From Streptomyces sp. PCS3-D2 (GTDB taxonomy: Bacteria > Actinomycetota > Actinomycetes > Streptomycetales > Streptomycetaceae): 64,000 bases of DNA. Positions 17,070-24,120 of the stretch are shown here, piece by piece (the first letter of the stretch is position 1; each line of letters begins with the position of its first letter). A program made the translations under genes and the position numbers. The stretch covers positions 6,936,001 to 7,000,000 of the forward strand of contig NZ_CP097800.1 in NCBI RefSeq assembly GCF_000612545.2. The letters are read 5' to 3'. A model generated the notes under the pieces. That model made no database searches. It saw only the letters and a list, made by a program, of their open reading frames with translations, and had not been told where the DNA came from.

Positions 17070-18563
17070 TCATCGCGGTGATCGTAGCGACCCCGACCAC
17101 GGCCGGCCAGGGTTTTTCCGACGGGTGCCGTCCCGCCCGGGCCACCGGTGGTGGTGCTGGTCGATGACGTAGTGGTGGCCGTGCCGCCAACCGCCGCCGG
17201 CCGGGCGGGCGTCCGCGAGGTGAGGGTGACCGGGCGGCAGGTCCGGGTGTACGTGGTCCAGCCGGTCGGGGTCGCGGACCGGCCAGGCCGCCGCCGCAGC
17301 GGCGGTGGCGGCCAGGGCGACCGCTCCCAGGGCAGCGGCGGTCACTGATAGGCCGACCCGCGGGGCGAGCCACCCGGCCAGCGGGTAGGTGAGCAGCCAG
17401 CAGCCGTGGGAGAGGGAGAACCGGGCGGCGAAGGCGGCGGGCAGGTCCGCGTCAGCGGTGGAGCGGCGGACCACCCGGCCCCCGGGCGTCAGGACGGCCG
17501 AGGACGCGGCCCCGATCGCCGCCCACGCCGCCAGCAGCGCGGGCCAGGACCAGTCGCCGGGCCCGGTCGCGGTGAGCCCGGCCGCGGCGGCGAGGACCAC
17601 CGGGAGCGCGGCGGCGGCCCGGAGCATGACGGCGCGGTCGACGGAACGCCGCAGCAGCCGCGGCAGGGCGAGCGCGGTGAGCGCGGACCCGGCACCGTAC
17701 GCACCCAGGGCGACCGATACCGCCCCGGCGGGGCGGTCGAGGTGGCCGCGGACGACGGCGACGGTGTCCACGAGCACGAAGGCCCCGCCGGCGGCGACCG
17801 CCAGGTCGAGGGCGAGCAGGGCCCGCAGTCGCGGAGTGGCCCGGAACAGGCGGATGCCGAAGGCGGTCCTGGCGTATGCCCCGCCGGTCCGTTCGGCGGG
17901 CGCGGGCCGGGGCAGCGCGGAGGTGGTCACGAGTGCGGCGGAGGCGAGGAAGCCGGCGGCGGTGCCGGCGAACAGCCGGTCGTAGGAGACCACGGTGAGC
18001 AGCGCCGCGGCCAGGGCCGGGCTGAACAGGCTCTCCAGGTCGTAGGCGAGCCGGCTCATCGACAGGGCCCGGGTGTAGTCCCGTTCGTCGGGCAGGACTT
18101 CGGGGATCGTGGACTGGAAGGCCGGGGTGAAGGCCGCCGAGGCCGCCTGGAGCAGGAAGATCAGGACGTGGACCTGCCACACCTCGGTGACGAGGGGGAG
18201 GGCCAGGGCGACACCGGCGCGGGTAAGGTCCGTCGCCGCCATGAGGACGCGGCGGGGGACCCGGTCGGCGACGGCGGTCACCAGCGGCGCGACCGTCACG
18301 TAGGCGATCATCTTGACCGCCAGGGCGGTGCCGAGGACCTCCGGTGCACCGTCACCGGCGAGGTCGTACGCGAGCAGACTGAGCGCGACGGTGGCGAGCC
18401 CGGTGCCGACCAGCGCGACGACCTGGGCGGTGAACAGGCGGCGGTAGGTGGCGTTGCGGAGGACTGACCGCCCGGACGGCACGGAGGGTGAGGACGGCAC
18501 GGGCGGCCCCGTTCCGGTCGGCGGATCGATGACGCCATGCCAGCGTAGCCAACATGTGCGCAC
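17070..18563 (-). CDS. MFS transporter with His-rich C-terminal tail
   Basis: A major-facilitator protein of up to 497 residues, with about 12 hydrophobic segments between residues 35 and 435 and ADRVPRRVLM, the MFS loop 2-3 motif, near 100. The last 60 residues are hydrophilic and unusually His-rich (clusters such as HVHPDLPPGHPH, HGHHYVIDQHHHRW), suggesting metal sensing or binding in the cytoplasm. An ArsR-type repressor gene lies 63 bp upstream on the same strand, so export of a metal or metalloid is the best guess. The start is uncertain: GTG 18563 gives the longest frame; a GTG near residue 22 (VPSSPSVPSGR) has a GGAACGGGG stretch before it and begins closer to the first helix. Confidence 0.85.
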   Translation of the reverse strand: MRTCWLRWHGVIDPPTGTGPPVPSSPSVPSGRSVLRNATYRRLFTAQVVALVGTGLATVALSLLAYDLAGDGAPEVLGTALAVKMIAYVTVAPLVTAVADRVPRRVLMAATDLTRAGVALALPLVTEVWQVHVLIFLLQAASAAFTPAFQSTIPEVLPDERDYTRALSMSRLAYDLESLFSPALAAALLTVVSYDRLFAGTAAGFLASAALVTTSALPRPAPAERTGGAYARTAFGIRLFRATPRLRALLALDLAVAAGGAFVLVDTVAVVRGHLDRPAGAVSVALGAYGAGSALTALALPRLLRRSVDRAVMLRAAAALPVVLAAAAGLTATGPGDWSWPALLAAWAAIGAASSAVLTPGGRVVRRSTADADLPAAFAARFSLSHGCWLLTYPLAGWLAPRVGLSVTAAALGAVALAATAAAAAAWPVRDPDRLDHVHPDLPPGHPHLADARPAGGGWRHGHHYVIDQHHHRWPGRDGTRRKNPGRPWSGSLRSPR

Positions 18564-18585
18564 CTGTGCACGTATCGCCGGCGAT
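18551..18585. promoter_or_regulatory. Candidate ArsR operator region between arsR-type gene and MFS gene
   Basis: Two dyad elements are packed in 35 bp: a GTGCGCAC/GTGCAC-rich stretch (ATGTGCGCACCTGTGCAC, 18553-18570) and a perfect 12-bp palindrome ATCGCCGGCGAT (18574-18585). They overlap or flank the GTG start of the MFS gene. ArsR-family repressors bind imperfect palindromes of similar size; binding here is inferred from position. Confidence 0.4.
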
Positions 18586-18626
18586 GAGCCGGGCCAGCAC
18601 GGCCGCCCCGGGCCCGGTCGACGGGC

Positions 18627-18977
18627 TCAGTCGTGCGGCGGGAGGGAGCTGATCTCGTGGTCCGCGACGTTCATGGCCTCGTCCACCAGCCGGCGCAGGT
18701 GTCCGTGACGCACGGAGTAGACCACGCGGCGCCCGTCCCTGCGGGTGGTGACGAGCCCGGCGAGGCGGAGCTTGGCCAGGTGCTGGCTCACGGACGGACG
18801 GGCCGCGCCGCACGCCTCGGTGAGCGTGGTGACGTCAGCCTCGCCCCGGCCGAGCCGCTCCATCAGCGCCAGTCGCGTGCGGTCCGCGAGCAGCGCCAGC
18901 ACGGACGCGGCGACCTCCAGCCGGTCACCCCGCTCCTGCGCATCCCGCGCACCTGCCGGACGCGTGCCTGAGCTCAT
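18627..18977 (-). CDS. ArsR/SmtB-family HTH regulator
   Basis: A 116-residue winged-helix protein from the ATG at 18977. ADRTRLALMERL is followed by the recognition region ACGAARPSVSQHLAKLRLAGLV and the wing RRDGRRVVYSV, the standard ArsR layout. No CxC metal site is visible in the recognition helix, though one Cys sits there (EACGAARP). The C-terminus holds several His and acidic residues (HGHLRRLVDEAMNVADHEISS, PPHD) that could form an alpha-5-type metal site. It probably represses itself and the His-rich MFS gene downstream. A longer frame reaches 19025 but has no ribosome-binding site. Confidence 0.9.
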   Translation of the reverse strand: MSSGTRPAGARDAQERGDRLEVAASVLALLADRTRLALMERLGRGEADVTTLTEACGAARPSVSQHLAKLRLAGLVTTRRDGRRVVYSVRHGHLRRLVDEAMNVADHEISSLPPHD

Positions 18978-19035
18978 GCGGACATCGTAGGGCGCCCGGT
19001 GCGCGAAGGGTGCGCCGATGCGCACGCGGGAGAAC

Positions 19036-19080
19036 GCGCACGGGCCTCGCGCCCCCCCAGGGGGTGCGAGGCCCGTGCGC
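19036..19080. terminator. Strong terminator hairpin after cbtA
   Basis: GCGCACGGGCCTCGC (19036-19050) pairs perfectly with GCGAGGCCCGTGCGC (19066-19080), and the enclosed CCCCC/GGGGG extends the stem. It lies 16 bp beyond the cbtA stop and upstream of the ArsR-type gene, separating the two units. Confidence 0.88.
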
Positions 19081-19095
19081 GCACGTGGCGGTGGA

Positions 19096-19923
19096 TCAGC
19101 CGAGGGCGGGCGCCTGCTGCTGAGCCGTCACTTCCGCGCCGTCAGTGCGCGCGTCCAGGAGCCGCTGGGCCAGGATCCCGAAGACGACGGCGAACACCGT
19201 CCACAGGACGAGCTGGACGGCCAGCGAGGCCATCCGGAACTCCCACAGCAGGGCCGCGGGGAAACCGGGCTGGACCGCGTCGCTGTTGTCCGGCAGGAAC
19301 ACGAACGCCACGGCGGTGGCGGCGACGAAGCCGCCGGCCGCGGCCAGCGTCGCGTTCCAGTTGCCCAGGCGGGGTGCCAGGCGCCGCCCGAGGATGACCG
19401 CGCCGACGCCGAGCAGCACGCTCAGCAGGATCATCAGGAAGAACAGCGTGGTGCGCTGTCCGATCGTGTCCGGATTGCCGACCGCCGGCGGGGTGGCCGG
19501 GTACTTGAGGAACGGCACCAGGTAGACCAGGGCGAACGCCCCCGCCCCGGTGAGCGCGGCCGTGGCCCGCGGACTGAAGCCGCCGACCCGGCCGAGGGCG
19601 AACGAGAACGCGAGCGAGGCGATGCCGCCCAGCGCGACCCCGTAGACCAGGACACCGGTCGCCAGGCCGACGGTCGACTGGACCGGCCGGCTGACGAGCT
19701 CTTCCTCCTCGGCGGCCTCGCCCGACGCGGCGTCACCACCGTGTCCGGCGTGAGCGCTCGGGGCGCTCGCGGTGTCATGGGAGGCGGCGGCCTCCTCCAC
19801 GGCGATGGAACCCCGTACCGGCGGCTCACCCACCACGTAGGCGACGGCGAAGGCGACCAGCCCCGCGATCAGGCCCGCGAGCATGCCGCGGACCAGCAGA
19901 CCTCTGACAGTGGAGGCGTACAT
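19096..19923 (-). CDS. cbtA: CbtA-family cobalt transporter subunit
   Basis: A 275-residue membrane protein starting MYASTVRGLLVRGMLAGLIAGL, the usual opening of CbtA, with about five to six hydrophobic segments and a hydrophilic insertion near residues 40-78 containing HAGHGGD. CbtA and CbtB are predicted cobalt importers, assigned by their regular co-occurrence with cobalamin riboswitches and B12 genes. Here cbtA starts 12 bp after cbtB on the same strand, and a cobalamin riboswitch precedes cbtB, so high B12 would shut off both. A strong terminator follows. Confidence 0.9.
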   Translation of the reverse strand: MYASTVRGLLVRGMLAGLIAGLVAFAVAYVVGEPPVRGSIAVEEAAASHDTASAPSAHAGHGGDAASGEAAEEEELVSRPVQSTVGLATGVLVYGVALGGIASLAFSFALGRVGGFSPRATAALTGAGAFALVYLVPFLKYPATPPAVGNPDTIGQRTTLFFLMILLSVLLGVGAVILGRRLAPRLGNWNATLAAAGGFVAATAVAFVFLPDNSDAVQPGFPAALLWEFRMASLAVQLVLWTVFAVVFGILAQRLLDARTDGAEVTAQQQAPALG

Positions 19924-19935
19924 GTGCGCGGCCTC

Positions 19936-20163
19936 TCAGTGGCAGGGGAAGCCGAGCAGGTGACGCCCGTCGTGCACCCACTCGTGCACGCCCTCACCGG
20001 CGAACACGGCGGTGGCGCCCTGTTCGGCACCGACGAAGTAGAGGGCCACGAGCATCAGGAGACCGACGAAGACCGCCCAGGGCAGTACCGCGCGCACGGG
20101 CAGCGGAGCCGACGGCGAGACGGCGGGGGTGGATATGGCAGCGGAAGCGACAGCCTCGGCCAT
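19936..20163 (-). CDS. cbtB: CbtB-family cobalt transporter small subunit
   Basis: A 75-residue protein with a single membrane helix (about residues 24-45) and the C-terminal motif HEWVHDGRHLLGFPCH, whose His and Cys residues are the hallmark of CbtB and a likely metal site. The ATG at 20163 has a perfect AAGGAGG six bases upstream. The longer frame reaching 20388 reads through the riboswitch and is not coding. Confidence 0.93.
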   Translation of the reverse strand: MAEAVASAAISTPAVSPSAPLPVRAVLPWAVFVGLLMLVALYFVGAEQGATAVFAGEGVHEWVHDGRHLLGFPCH

Positions 20164-20194
20164 GATGGAACCTCCTTGGGGAACAACGCGTCCC

Positions 20195-20335
20195 ATACGG
20201 TGGTGCAGGACGACGGTCCTCGGGTCTGACTCGCCGCGACGCCCATGGCGAGGGCACCGCAGCACACAGTGGCGCGACCATGCCGGATTCACACCGGGCT
20301 TCCGTCTCGCCGTCGTCGCTATGTGGAAATGTCGC
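20195..20335 (-). promoter_or_regulatory. Cobalamin (B12) riboswitch upstream of cbtB-cbtA
   Basis: Read on the minus strand, the leader contains GGAAGCCCGGTGTGAATCC, then CGCGCCACTGT, then GAGTCAGACCCG: the conserved core and the B12 box of the cobalamin riboswitch in the right order. It ends about 30-40 bp before the cbtB ribosome-binding site. Adenosylcobalamin binding is expected to reduce expression of the cobalt transporter. The outer limits are approximate. Confidence 0.88.
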
Positions 20336-20464
20336 CGTGACGCTACCGTGCGGCGGGCCCGCGGCCAAGACCGTGAGTCCCTGATCACACACCTACGCTG
20401 CGGTAATGCCGTTGCGGACTCTTCGGAAACGTCGAATGCCCGGCGAGCGGTCCGCGAGTCCTGC

Positions 20465-20470
20465 TAGAAT
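20465..20470 (+). promoter_or_regulatory. Candidate -10 hexamer (TAGAAT) for MFS gene
   Basis: TAGAAT matches the Streptomyces vegetative -10 consensus and lies 57 bp upstream of the MFS ATG. I see no good TTGAC-type -35 at 17-18 bp, so the promoter call is weak. Confidence 0.35.
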
Positions 20471-20493
20471 CCCCGTCGTTGGCCTTCGGCACG

Positions 20494-20523
20494 TGTCCTC
20501 CGCGCATGCGCCCGGAGGCTTTT
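20494..20523 (+). promoter_or_regulatory. Hairpin overlapping the ribosome-binding site, followed by T-tract
   Basis: CCTCCG pairs with CGGAGG around a palindromic loop (GCGCATGCGC overlaps it), and TTTTTT follows at once. The right arm is the Shine-Dalgarno sequence (GGAGG) of the MFS gene starting at 20527. The element therefore looks like an intrinsic terminator or RBS-masking hairpin inside the leader. Confidence 0.55.
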
Positions 20524-20526
20524 TTC

Positions 20527-21738
20527 ATGCCTTCCCACCTGGCCACCGGCCACGACGCCCCGCCGTCCACCGGCTACCGGGCCCTCCTCCGCACCACGGA
20601 ATTCAGCGGCCTCTACCTCAGCTTCACCCTCACCGCCGCCGCGGGCGCCCTGTCCGGCATCGCGCTCGGCACCCTGGTCGACCGGCAGACCGGCTCGCCG
20701 TTCCTGACCGCCGTGAGCATGTACGGGGCGACCTTCACGACGGTCCTGGGCGCCCTGACGCTGATGTCGGTCGCCGACGGGAAACGCCCCCGCCGCACCC
20801 TCCTCCTGCTCCAACTCGCCTCGCTCGCGGGCGTCTGCGCCCAGGCGGTCCCCGGGCTGCCGCTCGCGGCCCGGTTCGCCCTGCTGCTGGCCCTCGGCTT
20901 CTTCCAGTCCCTCGCAACCGGCGCGCGGCTCGGGCTGCTCGCCGAGGCCGTGCCGGCCGCCGGATACGCACGGGCCCGCTCGCTGCTGAACATGACCGCG
21001 GGCGCGACGGCGATACTCGGCTACGCCGGAGGCGCCGCACTGCTGCGATACGCCGGCCCCCAGGGGGTCTTCGCCGTCGCCGCCTGCCTCACCGCCCTCG
21101 GGGCGGTCGTGGTGGCGGCCACCGTCCGGGAACACTCGGTCCGGTTCACCCGCCGTCCGGGCCTGCGGCAGACCTGGCGGACCAACGCCGACGTGTTCTC
21201 CCACCCCCGCAGGCGGGCCCTGCTGCCGGCCCTGTGGGTTCCCAACGGCCTGATCGTCGGCTGCGAGGCCCTCTTCATCTCCTACGACCCCGGCCGCGCC
21301 GGGACCCTCCTGGCCGCCGGGTCCGCCGGCATGCTCCTCGGCGACCTGGTCGTCGGCAGGCTGCTCACCGCAGGGCGGCGCCGCCGCCACGCCTTCGCCC
21401 TGCGGCTGCTGCTCGCCGCCCCCTTCCTGCTCTTCGCCCTTCACCCGCCCACCCCTGTCCTGGTGATCTCGGTGTTCCTCGCCAGCGCCGGCTTCGCGGC
21501 CACCCTGCCCCTCCAGGAGCAACTCCTGGAACTGACCCCCGAGTCGATCCGCGGGCAGGTCCAGGGCGTCGAATCGGCGGGGCGGATGACCTGGCAGGGC
21601 CTGGGCGCCGTGATCGCCGGGGCGCTCGCCCAGTACGTGGGGGCCGGCGCGGCGATCGCCCTCGCCGCCGCTGCCTCGCTCGCCGTCACCCTCCTCACCC
21701 GGCCACCCCGCCGTACGCGCGCCCGCCGGCGGCTCTGA
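20527..21738 (+). CDS. MFS transporter
   Basis: A 403-residue major-facilitator protein with about 12 hydrophobic segments (first at residues 28-45). Its N-terminal half includes VADGKRPRRTLLLLQL after the second helix, as in the MFS loop 2-3 motif, and the C-terminal half LGDLVVGRLL. The substrate cannot be read from sequence; it resembles the Streptomyces drug-exporter-like MFS group. The ATG at 20527 has GGAGG 8 bp upstream; the frame open to 20479 would place the start before the leader hairpin. It stands alone, transcribed away from cbtB. Confidence 0.87.
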   Translation: MPSHLATGHDAPPSTGYRALLRTTEFSGLYLSFTLTAAAGALSGIALGTLVDRQTGSPFLTAVSMYGATFTTVLGALTLMSVADGKRPRRTLLLLQLASLAGVCAQAVPGLPLAARFALLLALGFFQSLATGARLGLLAEAVPAAGYARARSLLNMTAGATAILGYAGGAALLRYAGPQGVFAVAACLTALGAVVVAATVREHSVRFTRRPGLRQTWRTNADVFSHPRRRALLPALWVPNGLIVGCEALFISYDPGRAGTLLAAGSAGMLLGDLVVGRLLTAGRRRRHAFALRLLLAAPFLLFALHPPTPVLVISVFLASAGFAATLPLQEQLLELTPESIRGQVQGVESAGRMTWQGLGAVIAGALAQYVGAGAAIALAAAASLAVTLLTRPPRRTRARRRL

Positions 21739-21817
21739 ACGGCGGGCGGGGAGGCCGGGGCCGAGTCGCACCGCAGGTATTCGCGCATCTGTTCGGTTAA
21801 GGGGTTAGGCTGGGGCC

Positions 21818-22456
21818 ATGCACGCGGTCCGGGCTCTACAGGGCTCCCTCTTCGACCAGGGCGACGAGATCGGCCCCGGCCCTCTCGGCGGGCTGCGCCG
21901 GACCGAGCTCGGCGCCGGGGCCTGGGTCGACCACCTGCCCGGCTGGCTGAGCGGCGCGGACGCGCTCTTCGAGCGGCTCGCCGCCGACGTGTCCTGGCGC
22001 GCCGAGCGGCGGCAGATGTACGAGCGGGAGGTGGAGGAGGTGCCCCGGCTGCTCGCCTTCTACGGCGAGGGCGAGGCCCTGCCGCACCCCTCGCTCGTCG
22101 CCGCCCGGGACGCGCTGAGCAGCCACTACGCCGCCGAGCTGGGCGAGCCGTTCACCACCGCCGGACTGTGCCTGTACCGCGACGGGCGGGACAGTGTCGC
22201 CTGGCACGGCGACCGGACCGGACGTTCCGCGACCGAGGACACCATGGTCGCCATCATCTCCGTGGGCGACCCGCGCGACCTGGCCTTCCGCCCCCGCCAC
22301 GGCGGGGCGACCCTGCTGAGGCTGCCGCTGGGCCACGGAGACCTGGTGGTGATGGGCGGTTCCTGTCAGCGGACGAGGGAACACGCCGTGCCGAAGTCGG
22401 CGCGGGCCGTCGGGCCCCGCATCAGCGTCCAGTTCCGGCCGCGGGGCGTGCGCTGA
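21818..22456 (+). CDS. AlkB-like 2-oxoglutarate/Fe(II) dioxygenase
   Basis: A 212-residue protein with the catalytic set of AlkB: HxD in VAWHGDRTG (His130, Asp132), distal His189 in REHAVPK, and the 2-oxoglutarate-binding Arg in GPRISVQFR. PRLLAFYGEG and GLCLYRDGRDSVAWHGD are typical of the AlkB/ALKBH2-like group that removes alkyl groups from bases. It lacks the full nucleotide-recognition lid of E. coli AlkB but is close to its usual length. It is likely a DNA or RNA alkylation-repair enzyme. No ada gene is nearby. Confidence 0.92.
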   Translation: MHAVRALQGSLFDQGDEIGPGPLGGLRRTELGAGAWVDHLPGWLSGADALFERLAADVSWRAERRQMYEREVEEVPRLLAFYGEGEALPHPSLVAARDALSSHYAAELGEPFTTAGLCLYRDGRDSVAWHGDRTGRSATEDTMVAIISVGDPRDLAFRPRHGGATLLRLPLGHGDLVVMGGSCQRTREHAVPKSARAVGPRISVQFRPRGVR

Positions 22457-22548
22457 GCCGCGGGGCGTGGATCCGGGCGCACGCCGCACGGGCGCGGCCC
22501 ACCGCTTCCGGCGGGAAGTCTGCGTGGAGCGGGCCGGTCCGGATCGGA

Positions 22549-22866
22549 TCAGGCGCCGGTCCGGACGTCGACGCCGGGCTCCTTCGACGGGCGCGCGGCC
22601 GCGGCCGCCGCGTGCAGTGAGCGCAGCGCCAGCAGCAGGATCCCGATGTCGTCCAGGTAGACCGGGTCCGGAATCAGGTCCACGGGCGAGACGGTGTAGA
22701 GGAGAGCGGCCCAGAACAGGGCCTTGTCGTGCAGCGGGATGCCCGCGTCGACCAGGAGCCGGCGCGCCCTGAGCACGCGCACGAACAGCACGGCCGCGAC
22801 CACGGCGAGCCCCGCCATGACGACCGAGCCCACGACGAGCCAGACCGTTCCGTCCATGGCGCCCAT
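22549..22866 (-). CDS. DUF1232 (YkvA-like) membrane protein
   Basis: A 105-residue protein with an N-terminal membrane helix (about residues 8-28) and the DUF1232 core ALLYTVSPVDLIPDPVYLDDIGILLL, which forms a helical hairpin. The Asp-rich SPVDLIPD signature is diagnostic. Function is unknown for the family. ATG 22866 and ATG 22857 are both possible starts. Confidence 0.88.
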   Translation of the reverse strand: MGAMDGTVWLVVGSVVMAGLAVVAAVLFVRVLRARRLLVDAGIPLHDKALFWAALLYTVSPVDLIPDPVYLDDIGILLLALRSLHAAAAAARPSKEPGVDVRTGA

Positions 22867-22911
22867 ATACCCCGATTCCGTCCGGTGATACCCCCGGGGC
22901 CGCCGGCGACC

Positions 22912-23376
22912 TCAGGTCCCCGGTTCGCGCAGTCGGCGCCCGACCTCGCCGAGTCCCTCGGCGAGCGCGTCGAGCTGCGTCGGGGTCAGGACGTCGACGA
23001 GGACCTCCCGGACGGTGGCCACGTGCCCGGGTGCGGCCTCCTCCAGTTTCGCGCTACCGGCATCGGTGAGCACGGCGAAGACCCCCCGTACGTCCGAGGG
23101 GCAGCTGCGGCGGCGGACCAGTCCGGCCTTCTCCATCTGGGTGACCTGGTAGGTCAGGCCGCTCTTGGAGTTGATCAGGCCGTTGGCGAGCTCCGTCATC
23201 CGCAGTTCCCGGCCCGGCGCCGCGGCGAGCCGCACGAGGATCTCGTACTGCGGGTGCGAAAGCCCCGCGTCGTCCTTCAGCTGCTGGTCGAGGCGCCGGT
23301 TCACCAGGGCCGAGGCGGCCAGGAAGCCGCTCCAGGCCCGCATCTCGCGCTCGTCCAGCCATCGCGGTTCAGTCAT
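22912..23376 (-). CDS. MarR-family transcriptional regulator
   Basis: A 154-residue winged-helix repressor. LSHPQYEILVRLAAAPGRELRMTELA leads into the recognition helix SKSGLTYQVTQMEKAGLV and the wing RRSCPSDVRGVFAVLTDAG, the MarR pattern. It is transcribed away from the doxX gene across a gap holding two copies of an almost perfect 14-bp palindrome, so it most likely represses both itself and doxX. The start MTEPRWLDERE at 23376 is preferred over 23385. Confidence 0.92.
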   Translation of the reverse strand: MTEPRWLDEREMRAWSGFLAASALVNRRLDQQLKDDAGLSHPQYEILVRLAAAPGRELRMTELANGLINSKSGLTYQVTQMEKAGLVRRRSCPSDVRGVFAVLTDAGSAKLEEAAPGHVATVREVLVDVLTPTQLDALAEGLGEVGRRLREPGT

Positions 23377-23398
23377 GGGTCCCACCCTACACGGGTTG

Positions 23399-23450
23399 TT
23401 CGAATTTGAATCACCAGCTAGGGTCCATGGCCAGCGGTTCGAATTTGAAC
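23399..23450. promoter_or_regulatory. Twin MarR operators (GTTCGAATTTGAAC type)
   Basis: TTCGAATTTGAA occurs at 23399-23410 and at 23438-23449; the second is part of GTTCGAATTTGAAC (23437-23450), palindromic except for one base pair. The copies are 39 bp apart in the marR-doxX divergent gap and each sits close to one gene's promoter. They are very AT-rich against the background. Confidence 0.82.
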
Positions 23451-23498
23451 AAATTTCTCCCTGCCTCCCCGGGCCGCACCACCGGAAGGACCCCCACG

Positions 23499-24053
23499 AT
23501 GACCAGCCCCTCCGTCATCACGACGAAGCCGCAGGGCGCCGCCCCGGCCGCACGAACCCTGCCCGCCACCCCCGGCCAGGACGCCGGCCTGCTGCTCCTG
23601 CGTCTCGTGCTCGGCCTGACCATGGCCGCGCACGGGGCGCAGAAGCTCTTCGGCTGGTTCGGCGGTGGCGGCATCAGCGGCACCGGCCAGTTCTTCACCG
23701 CCAGCGGCTACCCCGCCGGCGACGCCATGGCCGTCCTCGCGGGCCTGACCGAGACCCTCGGCGGCCTCGGGCTCGCCGCCGGCCTGCTCACTCCGCTCGC
23801 CGGCGCCGCCGTCGTAGGCACCCTCGTCAACGCGATCGCCGTCCACGGCACCGGCTCCTTCTTCGCCCCCGCCGGAATCGAGTACGAACTCCTCCTGACC
23901 GCGGGCGCCGCGGCCCTCGCGCTCACCGGCCCCGGCCGCTACGCCGCGGACCGCTTCCTGCCCGTCCTGCGCGCCCACCGCCCGGCCCACGGAGCCCTGG
24001 CCCTCGCTCTCGGTGCCGTCCTCGCCGCCGTGATGCTGCTCGTGCGCAACTAG
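23499..24053 (+). CDS. DoxX-family membrane protein
   Basis: A 184-residue protein with four hydrophobic helices and the DoxX signature LRLVLGLTMAAHGAQKLFGWFGG near residue 30. DoxX proteins are quinone-reductase-like membrane proteins; in mycobacteria a DoxX partners SodA and SseA in thiol and oxidative-stress defence. The ATG at 23499 has GGAAGGA upstream. Divergent from the MarR gene with shared operators, so probably induced by a small phenolic, thiol or oxidant ligand of MarR (inference). Confidence 0.9.
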   Translation: MTSPSVITTKPQGAAPAARTLPATPGQDAGLLLLRLVLGLTMAAHGAQKLFGWFGGGGISGTGQFFTASGYPAGDAMAVLAGLTETLGGLGLAAGLLTPLAGAAVVGTLVNAIAVHGTGSFFAPAGIEYELLLTAGAAALALTGPGRYAADRFLPVLRAHRPAHGALALALGAVLAAVMLLVRN

Positions 24054-24120
24054 CGCGTCGCTCGGGGGTGTCCGGGGCTCGAACTGATTGGCCCCGGACG
24101 ATCAGGGGAAGAGCGCACCA

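Noticed and set aside
20164-20388. Upstream extension of cbtB to a 150-residue protein
   Set aside because: It covers the cobalamin riboswitch, and the ATG at 20163 has a perfect ribosome-binding site.
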